Assembly: GCF_001742285.1 (NCBI RefSeq)
Contig: NZ_MIEK01000011.1
Span: forward strand, 1-64,000
DNA from: Enterococcus rivorum
GTDB taxonomy: Bacteria; Bacillota; Bacilli; Lactobacillales; Enterococcaceae
DNA: 64,000 nucleotides
Direction of reading: 5' to 3'
The translations under genes were made by a program, and so were the position numbers. The notes beneath the pieces are model-generated. The model ran no database searches and had not been told where the DNA came from. It saw only the letters and a program-made list of their open reading frames with translations. Positions 37,643-47,636 of the stretch are shown piece by piece (the stretch's first letter is position 1; each line of letters opens with the position of its first letter).

Positions 37643-38392
37643 ATGTTACAAGTTGAAAAATTACGGAAAACTTATGGAACTGAAATTAAATATGAAGCAT
37701 TAAAAGGAATTGATTTAACCGTAGAGGATAGTGAATTTATTGGGATTATGGGACCTTCTGGTAGTGGAAAAAGTACCTTGCTAAATTTATTAGCAACTAT
37801 CGACCAGCCAACTTCAGGAAATATATTATTAAATGGAAATAATCCCAATAAATTAAATCAAGAAGAAATTGCTAAGTTTAGAAGAAGAGAGCTAGGCTTT
37901 GTTTTTCAGAGCTTTAACTTAATGCCAACTTTGACGGTGGAAGAAAATATTGTATTACCATTAACCCTTGACGGTGAGAAGATAGCGGTGATGGATAAAG
38001 CGTTAAAAATATTAGCAGATCGTCTTGGAATTGCAAGTTTATTGAAGAAAAGAATTGCTGAAATCTCTGGTGGACAGGCGCAACGTGTAGCAGTAGCTAG
38101 AGCGATGATTCATCAACCACAATTACTTTTAGCCGATGAACCAACGGGAAATTTAGATACAAAATCTTCAAAAGATGTTATGCAGCTTTTACAAACCTTA
38201 AACCAAGAAGAAAAAGCAACGATTTTGATGGTGACTCATGATCCGTTAGCAGCGAGTTATTGTGAACGAATTGTATTTATAAAAGACGGACAATTGGTTG
38301 ATGAAATTCATCAAAGAGAAGGGCAAAAACAATTTTATGATGAGATTATGGTAAAACTGGCAGAGATTGAAGGTGTTGAGAATGAATTTTAA
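37643..38392 (+). CDS. BceA-like ABC transporter ATP-binding protein
   Basis: A 249-residue ATPase of the MacB/BceA group: Walker A GPSGSGKST, Q-loop FQSFNLMPTL, signature ISGGQAQRVAVARA, Walker B LLLADEPTGNLDT. With the FtsX-like permease that overlaps it by 11 bases it forms a BceAB-type transporter. Such transporters remove antimicrobial peptides such as bacitracin from lipid II cycle intermediates and signal to a partner sensor kinase. No kinase or response regulator lies nearby. AAGGGAGCG precedes the ATG. Confidence 0.88.
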   Translation: MLQVEKLRKTYGTEIKYEALKGIDLTVEDSEFIGIMGPSGSGKSTLLNLLATIDQPTSGNILLNGNNPNKLNQEEIAKFRRRELGFVFQSFNLMPTLTVEENIVLPLTLDGEKIAVMDKALKILADRLGIASLLKKRIAEISGGQAQRVAVARAMIHQPQLLLADEPTGNLDTKSSKDVMQLLQTLNQEEKATILMVTHDPLAASYCERIVFIKDGQLVDEIHQREGQKQFYDEIMVKLAEIEGVENEF

Positions 38393-40205
38393 TCAGTTTG
38401 TTGTTCGTAACACGACTCGCAATAAGCATCTATATTTAGCTTATTTTCTCAGCACTCTTTTTTCAGTAATGGTCTTTTTTACCTTTACGGTATTTGCATT
38501 CCATCCAGCGTTTTCTCAAGGAATCAATAAAAATGTCCAAATGGGGATGTTAGCAGCAGCCATTATTATTTATGGTTTTGCTTTTCTGTTTGTCTTATAT
38601 TCAATGGATGTTTTTATTCAGTCTAGGAAAAAAGAGTTTGGATTGCTGATGATTCAAGGGATGAGCCCAAAGCAACTGAAAAAAATGATTTTCATTGAAA
38701 ACTTGGTCATTGGTTTTTTTGCGACGATATTAGGAAGTATCGGTGGTATTTTCTTTTCGCAGTTTATATTATGGGTTAGCAACCAGTTAATGCATTTACG
38801 TTTAGGTTTTTATTTTCCAGTTGAGGCGTTTGGTTTAACAGTGTTATCATTTTCTATTTTGTTTTTGGCTATTTCATTTTTTATTCAATTTAGACTGCCT
38901 AAGTTACAGTTACAGGAATTGTTGAAAGCAGGGGACTTGGGAAAAGGCACGATAAAAAATTCTAAAGTAAAAACAGTTCTAGCTATTTTACTGATTGGTG
39001 TCGGTTATACTATTGCATTAGTGACACCAGGAACAATGATACTTTTTGTGATGATTCCAGTGATTTTTTTAGTTATCCTAGGAACTCGTTTCTTATTCAA
39101 TCAGCTAAGTGTATCAATGATTGAAGGGCTGAAGAAAAAGAAAACTATTTTTTGGAAAAAAACCAATATGGTAGTTTTTTCTGATTTAGCTTTTCGAATG
39201 AAGGACAATGCACGCTCATTTTTCTTAGTATCTGTTATTTCTACAGTAGCTTTTGCGGCAATTGGAACGCTGTATGGGGTTCAAAATATTATTTTAAAAT
39301 CTACCAATCAAATTCCTTATGAGTTTCAACTAGATGGAACCAATGAAGAAACGACTCAATTGAAACAAGAGTTTACCCAACTATTAGCGGAAAAAGGGAT
39401 CAAAGCTGATGAAGGAGAAATCACGGCTTATAGAGACCAAAACCAAGTGAGATTTTTTAAAGAATCCGAATACAACCGTTTAGCTAAAATAGCTGGGGAA
39501 ACTCAATTAGAAACCAATGGTCAAGCAATTCAATTGATGTCTAAAGAGGTGATGGGGGTGTTGCCAGAGAAGTTAAAAGAAATTCAACTTCCTAATGGTA
39601 CAAATCTACCTATTGAAAAAATGGAAAAGACATCAGTTGTTTCGGCCTATGGAACAGTGATGCTAGTTCCTGATTCAGCGGATCTGTCAACGCTAGAAAC
39701 AAGTCAAACAATTGTATGGCAACCCAAAAACGCAAGCTTTAATCAACTAGTTAGTCTTGGAAAATCACAAAAAGAAAATTATAATCTGATGTCGAAAACA
39801 TATACGCAACAAATGATTATAGACGGGTATGCACCGATTTTATTTGTTGGAATTTTTATCGGAATTGTTTTCTTTGTTTCAGCAGGCAGTTTCTTGTATT
39901 TCCGACTCTACAGTGATATGGATGTTGATGTTGAGAAGTTCAAAATGATTTACAAAATGGGCTTAACAAAAAAAGAATTGAAAAAAATGATTTATCAACA
40001 AGTTGGGATTCTCTTTTTCACGCCAATTATTGTATCTGTTATTCATGGTGCGGTGGCATTAACCGCGATGTACCACATTTTAAATATTGGCATGCAATTA
40101 GCAGGTTGGCAAGTTCTAGGGGTATTCATACTGATTCAGCTTGTTTATTATCTAATTGCCAGAATAGCATATTTTAATAAAGTATATAGATTGGTTCAAG
40201 CTTAA
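38382..40205 (+). CDS. BceB-like FtsX-family permease
   Basis: A 607-residue membrane protein with about ten helices. Two FtsX-like regions flank a large extracellular domain at about residues 310–480, the arrangement of BceB/VraE antimicrobial-peptide transporters. The N-terminus FNQFVVRNTTRNKHLYLAYFLS is typical of the family. The start at 38382 lies inside the ATPase gene and follows GAAGGTG, so the two are coupled; ATG 38367 has no ribosome site. Slightly shorter than usual BceB (about 640). The drug handled is unknown. Confidence 0.86.
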   Translation: MNFNQFVVRNTTRNKHLYLAYFLSTLFSVMVFFTFTVFAFHPAFSQGINKNVQMGMLAAAIIIYGFAFLFVLYSMDVFIQSRKKEFGLLMIQGMSPKQLKKMIFIENLVIGFFATILGSIGGIFFSQFILWVSNQLMHLRLGFYFPVEAFGLTVLSFSILFLAISFFIQFRLPKLQLQELLKAGDLGKGTIKNSKVKTVLAILLIGVGYTIALVTPGTMILFVMIPVIFLVILGTRFLFNQLSVSMIEGLKKKKTIFWKKTNMVVFSDLAFRMKDNARSFFLVSVISTVAFAAIGTLYGVQNIILKSTNQIPYEFQLDGTNEETTQLKQEFTQLLAEKGIKADEGEITAYRDQNQVRFFKESEYNRLAKIAGETQLETNGQAIQLMSKEVMGVLPEKLKEIQLPNGTNLPIEKMEKTSVVSAYGTVMLVPDSADLSTLETSQTIVWQPKNASFNQLVSLGKSQKENYNLMSKTYTQQMIIDGYAPILFVGIFIGIVFFVSAGSFLYFRLYSDMDVDVEKFKMIYKMGLTKKELKKMIYQQVGILFFTPIIVSVIHGAVALTAMYHILNIGMQLAGWQVLGVFILIQLVYYLIARIAYFNKVYRLVQA

Positions 40206-40220
40206 GTTAATGAAAGTGAG

Positions 40221-40246
40221 CACAGACTAGTTCTGTGTTTTTTTTT
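40221..40246 (+). terminator. Terminator after the BceAB-like genes
   Basis: Stem CACAGA with TCTGTG and a run of nine Ts. Confidence 0.7.
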
Positions 40247-40385
40247 AGGATAATCCCCAAAGTAAATAATATACGAAGAAGTTCCTTTGCACTTGATTTT
40301 CTGTAGTACATTTAAATGCGACTTCTAAACGTATTCTTATTGCTTGTTTCTCTATGTGTTTGTTAGATTCATATTACATTTCTTA

Positions 40386-40414
40386 TTGCATTCATTAGTG
40401 GAATAAGTTATAGT
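40386..40414 (+). promoter_or_regulatory. rlmN promoter
   Basis: TTGCAT, a 17-base spacer and TATAGT, about 36 bases before the rlmN start. Confidence 0.6.
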
Positions 40415-40449
40415 ATGAAGCGAATGTTTAAATGAAATGAGGAACTGCA

Positions 40450-41517
40450 ATGGAAAAAGCGTCCATTTATGGATTAACAAAAGAAGAACTGATTGAATGG
40501 TTCATTGAACATGGTGAAAAGAAATTTAGAGCAACCCAAGTTTGGGAATGGTTATATATTAAACGTGTCAATAGTTTTGAGGAAATGACAAATCTATCAA
40601 AGATCACGATTGACTTATTAGAAGAAAATTTTATTATCAATCCCTTGAAACAAGTAATTATTCAAGAAGCAAAAGACGGAACAGTGAAATATTTGTTCCA
40701 ATTACCGGATAAAAACATGATTGAAACAGTATTAATGCGTCAGGAATATGGTATGTCCGTCTGTGTCACCACTCAAGTAGGCTGTAATATTGGTTGTACC
40801 TTCTGTGCCAGTGGCTTGTTGAAAAAGCAACGGGATTTGACTGCTGGAGAAATCGTAGCCCAAATTATGCTCGTACAGCGTTACTTTGATGAGCGAGGGA
40901 AAGATGAGCGAGTAAGCCATATCGTAGTAATGGGAATTGGCGAACCTTTTGACAACTATAATAATTTAATGGACTTTTTACACATCATTAATGATGCTAA
41001 GGGATTGGCGATTGGTGCACGTCACATTACTGTTTCAACCAGTGGACTAGTGCCAAAAATCAAAGAATTTGCAAAAAATGGTCTGCAAGTAAACCTAGCC
41101 ATCTCGCTACATGCTCCTAACAATGAAGTTCGAACATCAATTATGCGAATTAATCGCAGTTTCCCGATTGAAAAATTGATGGAAGCAGTAGATGAATATC
41201 TTGAAAAAACAAACCGTCGAATTACCTTTGAATACATCATGCTAAAAGGGGTTAATGATCGTCCAGAACATGCGCAACAATTAGCAGATTTATTAAAAGA
41301 TAAGAAGAAATTAGCTTATGTAAATCTGATACCGTATAACCCTGTCAGTGAACACGACCAATATAGTCGTAGCAAACGAGAAGATGTGATGAAATTTTAT
41401 GATATCTTGAAGAAAAATGGTGTGAACTGTGTGATCAGAAAAGAACACGGTACCGACATCGATGCGGCGTGTGGACAGCTTCGCAGCAAACAGATGAAAA
41501 AAGAAGAAACAAAATAG
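40450..41517 (+). CDS. rlmN: Dual-specificity RNA methyltransferase RlmN
   Basis: A 355-residue radical SAM enzyme that methylates C2 of A2503 in 23S rRNA and A37 in some tRNAs. The iron–sulfur motif is CNIGCTFC (Cys112, 116, 119). GIGEPFDN and the SAM-binding [10 protein letters not shown] segments are present, and the C-terminal Cys in AACGQLR is the methyl-carrying residue. Only the RlmN-type motif is present, and the Cfr-specific identity is not suggested. Monocistronic, with its own promoter and terminator. Confidence 0.94.
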   Translation: MEKASIYGLTKEELIEWFIEHGEKKFRATQVWEWLYIKRVNSFEEMTNLSKITIDLLEENFIINPLKQVIIQEAKDGTVKYLFQLPDKNMIETVLMRQEYGMSVCVTTQVGCNIGCTFCASGLLKKQRDLTAGEIVAQIMLVQRYFDERGKDERVSHIVVMGIGEPFDNYNNLMDFLHIINDAKGLAIGARHITVSTSGLVPKIKEFAKNGLQVNLAISLHAPNNEVRTSIMRINRSFPIEKLMEAVDEYLEKTNRRITFEYIMLKGVNDRPEHAQQLADLLKDKKKLAYVNLIPYNPVSEHDQYSRSKREDVMKFYDILKKNGVNCVIRKEHGTDIDAACGQLRSKQMKKEETK

Positions 41518-41528
41518 ATTGTATCCCG

Positions 41529-41567
41529 AACAGGACTAAACAAGAAGCGTTTTGTCCTGTTTTTTTG
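41529..41567 (+). terminator. rlmN terminator
   Basis: Stem AACAGGAC with GTCCTGTT and a T-run of seven. Confidence 0.75.
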
Positions 41568-41648
41568 TCTTTAATAATCATAGATTTTTGATTCGATTGT
41601 GAATTGAGTAGAAAAACGATAAAATAAGAAACATAAGGAGGAATGAAA

Positions 41649-43384
41649 ATGATTATACAGTTGGTAATTAGTAGTATCCTATTGATGATTGTAATAGGTT
41701 GGTATTTAACAAGTAAGAAATTTAAGTTAGAAAAAAAGCAGAAAACAATTCTCGTGACACTCTTTTTATTGATTCAAGTAATTAATGCAGGATTTATTTG
41801 GCTTTTTTTACCAAGTAAATCGTTATTTAATTATCTTTTAAGCAATATTTTTCTAGGGATTATTGGTATTGGAATTATAAGTCTACTTGAAAATTTAGAA
41901 TCTGTTCAAATAAGTGGAAAAGGAAGAAGAAGTACTGCCAGTTTTAAATTTAGTAAATTGTTAGTTACATTCGTTTTGGCTCTATTTTTATTATTTGGTG
42001 CTTCTTTTGGTTATGACATTTATAGTAAAAAACAAGTCTATAAAACCTTGAACTTGGTAGAAGGAACAGACACACCAGAGTTGGATAAAGACGATACACC
42101 AGTTACGATTCCACCAAAAACAGTACGAAATAAAATGAAGAAATCAATGAACCAATTTGATAACCAGCAATTTTATAATCTGGGGGAGTTACAAGTCCAA
42201 AAAGTGGATGGAGAAGTTGTTTATATTGCTCCATTAGAATTTAAAGGTTTTTTAATTGGTTGAAAGGTGAAAGTTCTGAAGGATATTTAAAAATGTCAGC
42301 GACAGACGTTTATGAACAACCTGTTCCCATAAAAAATAAAATGACCTATATACCATCAGCTTATTTTTCTAAAGATGTAGAGCGTAAAATTTATTTTGCA
42401 ACAGCAACTTATAAATCAATTGGAACTCCGCAATTGGAAATAGATGATGATGGACATGCTTTTTACGTTCAAACCTTGTACAAACCAAGGGGCTTATCTG
42501 AAAATCCTAATTACCGAAAAATTAAGATTGCTGTTTTGGATACAGTCGATGGAAAAGTGAATGTTTACGATTTGAAAGATGTTCCTAAGTTTATTGATGC
42601 ACCAATCTCTCCAGAAATGGCTAGTGAGTTGAATAGTGTTTATGGAAAATATCAACTAGGTTGGCTAAACAGCAAGTTGTCGAAAAAAGGGGTTAAACTA
42701 GCTACTGAAAATGGAACGGAAGATGATGTGACACCTATATTTAACGAAAAAGGTGAAATGCTCTACTTTACTGATTTTACGTCTCCTTCTAGTTCTGATG
42801 ATTCAGCAATCGGCTATTCATTTATCAATGCGCGAACTGGAGAATTAACTTATTATAGCAAGAAAAACATGATGGATAGCGAAGGACTGTTAGCTTTGGT
42901 TAATCTTGTTTATCCAGAGAAAAAGTTAAAAGGGAATATGCCCCTCCTTTATAATATTGATGGGGTTCCTACATGGGTTGTTTCAATGCTGGATAAAAAT
43001 GGGATTTTCAAAAAAATAGCGTATGTTAATGCAACAGACAGTGATATTTTAGCGATGGAAGATACAGTCCAACAAACGTTACAAACCTATCGAGTGAAGC
43101 TGCAGGAAAAAAATGTAAATGCGAAGCCTACTTCCGAAGTGACTGAAGTAGAGGTGACAGGGACTGTCCAACGGTGAACTGCGCCAATCACAACCTCTGA
43201 AACAACAATGATTAAATTTGTTTTGGATAACGGACTATTATATATTGTAAATGAACGAGACTACGAAAATGCTGGATTTCTTGAAAAAGGAGACAAGGTT
43301 TCTTTCAATGCTAAGATGGTAGATAATAAAGTGCAGGGTTATGTAAGTGACTTCAAAATTGAAGGGTTCGAGATAAAAAAATAA
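41649..43384 (+). pseudogene. Broken multi-TM membrane protein gene (frameshift plus stop)
   Basis: Three pieces in one line. Piece 1 (41649–42263) has four hydrophobic helices and a soluble start, and ends FKGFLIG at TGA. A one-base step back at TTTTTTA (42248–42254) gives FKGF(F)NWLKGESSEGYLKM and opens piece 2 to TGA 43175–43177. Piece 3 stays in that frame without a gap (TAPITTSETTMIKF … DFKIEGFEIKK) to TAA 43384. Joined, about 578 residues: a membrane anchor, a large extracellular domain and a small beta-rich C-terminus with LLYIVNERDYENAGFLEKGDKV. I do not recognise the family. Two independent lesions argue for real decay. ATG 41649 lies seven bases after AAGGAGG. Confidence 0.75.
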
Positions 43385-43562
43385 AATTTGATTGCTAGTT
43401 GCTAAATACATTTTCAGGAAGGAGAATTAAGAACGTATTCTGTGATTTAGCTAAAGAGAGCAAACTTTAGTGAAAGGCGGCGTGCGTTTTTCTATTTATT
43501 CACATATAAAAAAACAACTGTGATAGAATGTTTAATATGAAGTTTTGAACAGGAGTGTAGGT

Positions 43563-44768
43563 ATGTACAAATTTGAAATAGGAATTGCTGCTGAAGAACA
43601 TGATGCATTTGTGGCGAATCATGCACTATGTAATTTATTGCAGTCTTCTTCTTGGGCAAAAGTGAAAGATAATTGGGATTCAGAAATTATTGGTGTGTAT
43701 CAAGCGGGAAAATTAGTTGCTTCCAGTTTGGTATTGATTCGGTTATTGCCATTTAAATTGACTATGCTGTATACCCCCAGAGGGCCTGTTCTGGATTATA
43801 ATGATGCATCATTAGTAGCTTTTTTCATGAAAGAATTGAAGCATTATGCTAAGAAAAAACGAGCTCTCTTTGTTAAAATGGATCCTACAGTTCACTATCG
43901 AGATTTTCAACTGGGAGAAAAAGTGGACTTAAATCCATGTGCGGAAGACGCCGTTAATTCTATAATAAAAGCTGGTGCTCAACATCAAGGATTAGCTATG
44001 GAAATGAGTGCTACGATTCAGCCACGCTTTCAAGCCAATATCTACAAGGAAGATTTTAGCCATGAGCAATTGTCTAAAAGTACCAAAAAGATGATTAATC
44101 AGGCAAAAAAGAGGGGCGTAACTATCCGTATTGGACGTGAAAAATTAATCCCAGAATTTTTCAAAATGATTGAATTGACGACAGAACGACAAAAAATATC
44201 ATTAAGAAATAAGGACTATTTTGAAAAATTACTGTCTATTTATCCAAATAATTCATTTATAATGCTAGCAGAAGTGAACTTAAAAGAGCGATTTGCTGAA
44301 ACCAAACAGCGTTATGAAAAGAATAAAGAAAACTTACAGAATTTGAAAGAAAATCAAGTCAAGAAAAAGCATAATTTAGAAGAACTGGATGCTTCTTTAT
44401 CAAGAGAACTTAAAGAATTACAACAAAACATAGCTATTTCAGGAGAAAAGGCTGTTGTTGCTGGAACCTTATCTATTACGTTTGGGACTACAAGTGAGAT
44501 TTTGTACGCGGGAATGGATGAAAGTTATAAAAGATATATGCCAGCGTACTTTGTTTGGTTTGAGACAATTCAAGAATGTTTTTCTAGGGGATGTCTGAGC
44601 TGTAATATGGGTGGGGTAGAAGGTAATCTTAATGATGGTTTAATTAAATTTAAAGCGAACTTCAATCCCACTATTAATGAATTTATTGGTGAATTTGATT
44701 TGCCAGTTAATCATCTGTTATTTGGTCTTAGTAAGTTTGCCTACAAATTAAAAAAAGAAGTATTTTAG
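43563..44768 (+). CDS. FemX/FemAB-family peptidoglycan branching ligase
   Basis: A 401-residue GNAT-fold transferase of the FemABX family. It shows the entry region LQSSSWAKVKDNW, YTPRGPVLDY and, near the end, GGVEGNLNDGLIKFKANFNP. A charged antiparallel coiled coil (about 242–293) interrupts the second subdomain, as in FemA and MurM. These enzymes move an amino acid from aminoacyl-tRNA to the Lys of lipid II; in enterococci with Ala–Ala branches they are BppA1/BppA2 (known). Which position it adds is undetermined. Start 43563 follows AGGAGTG; ATG 43545 is rejected. The stop codon lies inside the left arm of the shared terminator. Confidence 0.88.
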   Translation: MYKFEIGIAAEEHDAFVANHALCNLLQSSSWAKVKDNWDSEIIGVYQAGKLVASSLVLIRLLPFKLTMLYTPRGPVLDYNDASLVAFFMKELKHYAKKKRALFVKMDPTVHYRDFQLGEKVDLNPCAEDAVNSIIKAGAQHQGLAMEMSATIQPRFQANIYKEDFSHEQLSKSTKKMINQAKKRGVTIRIGREKLIPEFFKMIELTTERQKISLRNKDYFEKLLSIYPNNSFIMLAEVNLKERFAETKQRYEKNKENLQNLKENQVKKKHNLEELDASLSRELKELQQNIAISGEKAVVAGTLSITFGTTSEILYAGMDESYKRYMPAYFVWFETIQECFSRGCLSCNMGGVEGNLNDGLIKFKANFNPTINEFIGEFDLPVNHLLFGLSKFAYKLKKEVF

Positions 44769-44808
44769 AGGGAATAATTACTATTTACCTCAAATACTTC
44801 TTTTTTTT
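44755..44808. terminator. Bidirectional terminator between the FemX-like gene and ulaR
   Basis: Arms AAGAAGTATTTTAGAGG (44755–44771) and CCTCAAATACTTCTT (44788–44802), with an A-run before and a T-run after. The left arm includes the end of the FemX-like coding sequence. Confidence 0.75.
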
Positions 44809-45577
44809 ATCCTTCAACTTGAATTACTTGTACCCCTTGTTTTTCAATTTCTCTAACAACTTCTAACGGGGCAAAGCTATCAGTAATCAAGTAATTAATA
44901 TCTTTAATGCTTCCACTGGTGAAATTAGAAGAAAAGCCAATTTTTCGGTAATCTGCTACAACCACCACTAAGCCATTTGTCCGTTCAATAATCAATGAGT
45001 TGATTTTTGCTTCGTGCAGCACTGGAGTAGTAATGCCGTTTTCTAAGCTGAGTCCAGAACAACCGATAATCGAGATGTCAGATGACATTTTTGAAAAGGA
45101 ATCAATCGCGATATCGCCAACTAATGCTTCTTTAGGAAAACGAATTTCTCCTCCTGAAAGAATAACGGTAGAGTTTGGGTTATGATCTAAATTGGCTACT
45201 TTGACATTATTTGAGACGATAGTTACACGCTTATTTCCTAAATATTTTAAAGCAGATAACGCAGTAGAGCCAGTATTGGTAAAAAGAGTGTCTCCTTCTT
45301 TTACCAATTCAGCGGCTTTTTTGGCGATTGCATTTTTCAATTCTTCAATTTCCTCGTTGTAATCTTCAATGCCTGTTTTTTGAACAGCGCTGGCTTTACC
45401 ATGCTCACGGTGAACAAGACCCATTTTTTCTAAAGCGGTTAAATCCCTGCGAATGGTTATTTCCGAGACTTCAAGTTTTTCACTAATTTCTTTTACTAGC
45501 AGTGTTTGTCTTGATTTTTTTAATAAGTTAACCAGTTTTTCTCGTCTTTTCTGTATTGTTTTCTGCGAACTTTTCAT
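44807..45577 (-). CDS. ulaR: DeoR-family repressor, probably UlaR
   Basis: A 256-residue DeoR-type regulator. The N-terminal helix-turn-helix includes VKEISEKLEVSEITIRRDLTALEKMG (about residues 28–53). The C-terminal sugar-phosphate-binding DeoRC domain contains TNTGSTA and ILSGGE. Its neighbourhood, next to the divergent ula operon, supports a role in ascorbate control; in E. coli UlaR responds to L-ascorbate-6-phosphate (known). It ends before the convergent terminator and is preceded by 21 bases and an unknown membrane protein gene, apparently in one operon. Confidence 0.82.
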   Translation of the reverse strand: MKSSQKTIQKRREKLVNLLKKSRQTLLVKEISEKLEVSEITIRRDLTALEKMGLVHREHGKASAVQKTGIEDYNEEIEELKNAIAKKAAELVKEGDTLFTNTGSTALSALKYLGNKRVTIVSNNVKVANLDHNPNSTVILSGGEIRFPKEALVGDIAIDSFSKMSSDISIIGCSGLSLENGITTPVLHEAKINSLIIERTNGLVVVVADYRKIGFSSNFTSGSIKDINYLITDSFAPLEVVREIEKQGVQVIQVEG

Positions 45578-45598
45578 TAAAAAACCTCCTTTTTACAA

Positions 45599-46360
45599 TT
45601 AAAGTTGAGTAATCGCAAGTGTATTTCCAATTTTCTTCATTTCTTTTATCATTCTGAATCCTTCTGATTTTTTTTCTAAACGAAACAGACATTGCGCTTT
45701 CATGTAGAGAATATAAGTTAATTCCCTATTATTTAAATAAGTAGTATCAATTGAATGGAACGTATCATAACTTTTCTTATTTCTATTTTGAGCAAAATAA
45801 TTTACTCCGTCAATTTCATTCCAAGTAAACAAGCCACGTAGTTGTTTTTTATTTGTATTCTTAAGTTTGCTGATTTTATTTAGTACTTCATTAAGCTTAT
45901 CAAAATCATTGAGAAAAAAGAAGCACTGCATTTGAGTATGATAATAAATAAACAGATAATCTAAAGTTGATCTGAAGAAAGAGTCATTTTTTTTCAAATG
46001 ATCTAAACAATCAGAGTATTTTGCTTCATCTAGCAGTAGTAATGCATCAAAAATAACCAGCGATTTTTTGAAACCGTGAAATAGGTCTTTTTTTTGTAAT
46101 TTTTCTTTTAATCTTTTGGCACTATCAATATCACATTCTACAGTTAAAGCATAGATCATTTTTTCATAAATCATTTTTAAGTATTCAAAAAGACAAACAA
46201 TAGCAAAAACGCTTAGTCCGACTACCCCAAAAATAGCTTTTGATGCAAAGCCCTCAGCAGTTTTAACTAGATAGAAAATGTACATCAAAAATAAAAGAAA
46301 AATAATCCACCAAAAAACTTTTTTTCCTAAGCGAAAACTTTTCCAAATCATTTTTTTCAT
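45599..46360 (-). CDS. Hypothetical two-helix membrane protein with TPR-like tail
   Basis: A 253-residue protein I do not recognise. Two membrane helices (about 17–35 and 45–65) are followed by an all-helical cytoplasmic region with repeated A/L/Y periodicity and segments such as DALLLLDEAKYSDCLDHL and KAQCLFRLEKKSEG, suggesting TPR-like repeats. The start at 46360 follows GAGGTGAT; GTG 46369 is inside that site. It lies between the divergent ula promoter and ulaR and seems co-transcribed with ulaR. A link with ascorbate sensing or transport is possible but unproven. Confidence 0.7.
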   Translation of the reverse strand: MKKMIWKSFRLGKKVFWWIIFLLFLMYIFYLVKTAEGFASKAIFGVVGLSVFAIVCLFEYLKMIYEKMIYALTVECDIDSAKRLKEKLQKKDLFHGFKKSLVIFDALLLLDEAKYSDCLDHLKKNDSFFRSTLDYLFIYYHTQMQCFFFLNDFDKLNEVLNKISKLKNTNKKQLRGLFTWNEIDGVNYFAQNRNKKSYDTFHSIDTTYLNNRELTYILYMKAQCLFRLEKKSEGFRMIKEMKKIGNTLAITQL

Positions 46361-46426
46361 GATAATCACCTCATCGCTACTATATCATAATTCTTTTTTT
46401 ATGAACATTAAATAATTAAATTCAAT

Positions 46427-46484
46427 CTTAAAAATATGTATAAGTGCATATTCGGTCTTAAAAAGTTATAAATGAACTTAAAAA
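46427..46484 (+). promoter_or_regulatory. Three CTTAAAAA direct repeats, candidate UlaR operator
   Basis: CTTAAAAA occurs at 46427–46434, 46457–46464 and 46477–46484, spaced 30 and 20 bases (about three and two helical turns). It lies in the divergent region between the ulaR-side operon and ulaG, upstream of the ulaG -35. DeoR-family proteins often bind direct repeats, so UlaR is the obvious candidate. Confidence 0.5.
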
Positions 46485-46488
46485 TAGA

Positions 46489-46516
46489 TTGAAAACGATT
46501 TATTTTATTGTAGAAT
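46489..46516 (+). promoter_or_regulatory. ula promoter with overlapping cre-like site
   Basis: TTGAAA, a 16-base spacer and TAGAAT. TTGAAAACGATTTATT (46489–46504) overlaps the -35 and fits the CcpA cre pattern TGAAAACG.TTT well. Catabolite repression of ascorbate use is therefore likely. Confidence 0.6.
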
Positions 46517-46552
46517 GAAATTGTAATTGATAAATGGAATGGAGGAATATGA

Positions 46553-47617
46553 ATGGTCACAATCAATGATGTTACAAAAGAAAGTTGGATTTTAGCAACA
46601 TTTCCAGAATGGGGAACGTACCTGAATGAAGAGATTGAGACAGAACAAGTAAAAGTAGGAACTGTCGCAATGTGGTGGCTAGGATGTACAGGAATTTGGT
46701 TAAAATCCCATGAAGGCACAAATATTCTTTGTGATTTATGGTGTGGTACAGGTAAAAGAACTCATGGAAATGGAAAAATGAAAAAAGGACATCAAATGAT
46801 GCGTATGAGCGGTTGTGAAAATATGCAGCCTAACTTGAGAACACAGCCATTTGTGATTGATCCATTTGAAATAAAAAATGTGGATGCTTTAGTCGTTACA
46901 CATATTCATTCTGATCATTTAGACATTAATACAGCCGCTGCAGTTCATCAAAATTGTCCAGAAGCAAAATTCGTTGGGCCTAAAGAAGTGGTAAATACAT
47001 GGTTGAAGTGGGGAATTCCTGAAGAAAAAACGATCATTGTTAAGCCGGGAGATCGTGTGAAAATTAAAGATGTAGAGGTAGTTGCTTTAGAAGCATTCGA
47101 TCGAACAGCTTTAGTTACTTGCGAAGACCCTGAAGTGACCTTAAAAGGAAAACTGCCACAAGAGATGGATCTAATTGCAGTGAATTATTTATTTGAAACG
47201 ACAGGAGGAAATATTTACCACGCTGGCGATTCACATTACTCTAATTTATTTGCAAAACATGGCAATGAATACAAAATTGATGTTTGCTTAGGTGCATATG
47301 GAGAAAATCCAAGAGGGATAACCGACAAAGTGACTTCTGTTGACATGTTAAGAATGGCAGAATCGTTGAATGCCAAAGTAGTAATTCCCGTTCATTATGA
47401 TATTTGGGCAAACTTTATGGCTGATCCAAAAGAAATAACTGAGCTATGGAATTTCAAAAAAGATCGCTTAGAGTATAAATTTAAACCATTTATTTGGCAA
47501 GTTGGCGGAAAATTTACGTATCCTAATGATAAGGACAAATTAGAATTTAATTTTTACCGTGGATTTGAGGATGTTTTTACAACAGAAAATGATACGCCGT
47601 TTCCATCATTCTTATAG
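46553..47617 (+). CDS. ulaG: L-ascorbate-6-phosphate lactonase UlaG
   Basis: A 354-residue metallo-beta-lactamase-fold enzyme that opens the lactone of L-ascorbate-6-phosphate to 3-keto-L-gulonate-6-phosphate in the cytoplasm. The metal motif is THIHSDHLD, with further ligands in HAGDSHYS and IPVHYDIW. Length matches the family. GGAGG lies before the ATG. First gene of the ula operon, followed after 19 bases by ulaC. Confidence 0.94.
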   Translation: MVTINDVTKESWILATFPEWGTYLNEEIETEQVKVGTVAMWWLGCTGIWLKSHEGTNILCDLWCGTGKRTHGNGKMKKGHQMMRMSGCENMQPNLRTQPFVIDPFEIKNVDALVVTHIHSDHLDINTAAAVHQNCPEAKFVGPKEVVNTWLKWGIPEEKTIIVKPGDRVKIKDVEVVALEAFDRTALVTCEDPEVTLKGKLPQEMDLIAVNYLFETTGGNIYHAGDSHYSNLFAKHGNEYKIDVCLGAYGENPRGITDKVTSVDMLRMAESLNAKVVIPVHYDIWANFMADPKEITELWNFKKDRLEYKFKPFIWQVGGKFTYPNDKDKLEFNFYRGFEDVFTTENDTPFPSFL

Positions 47618-47636
47618 GAAAGGAGCTACAAACCGA

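Noticed and set aside
46408-46719. Minus-strand frame across the ula promoter
   Set aside because: It covers the operator repeats and the ulaG start and has no initiation signal.
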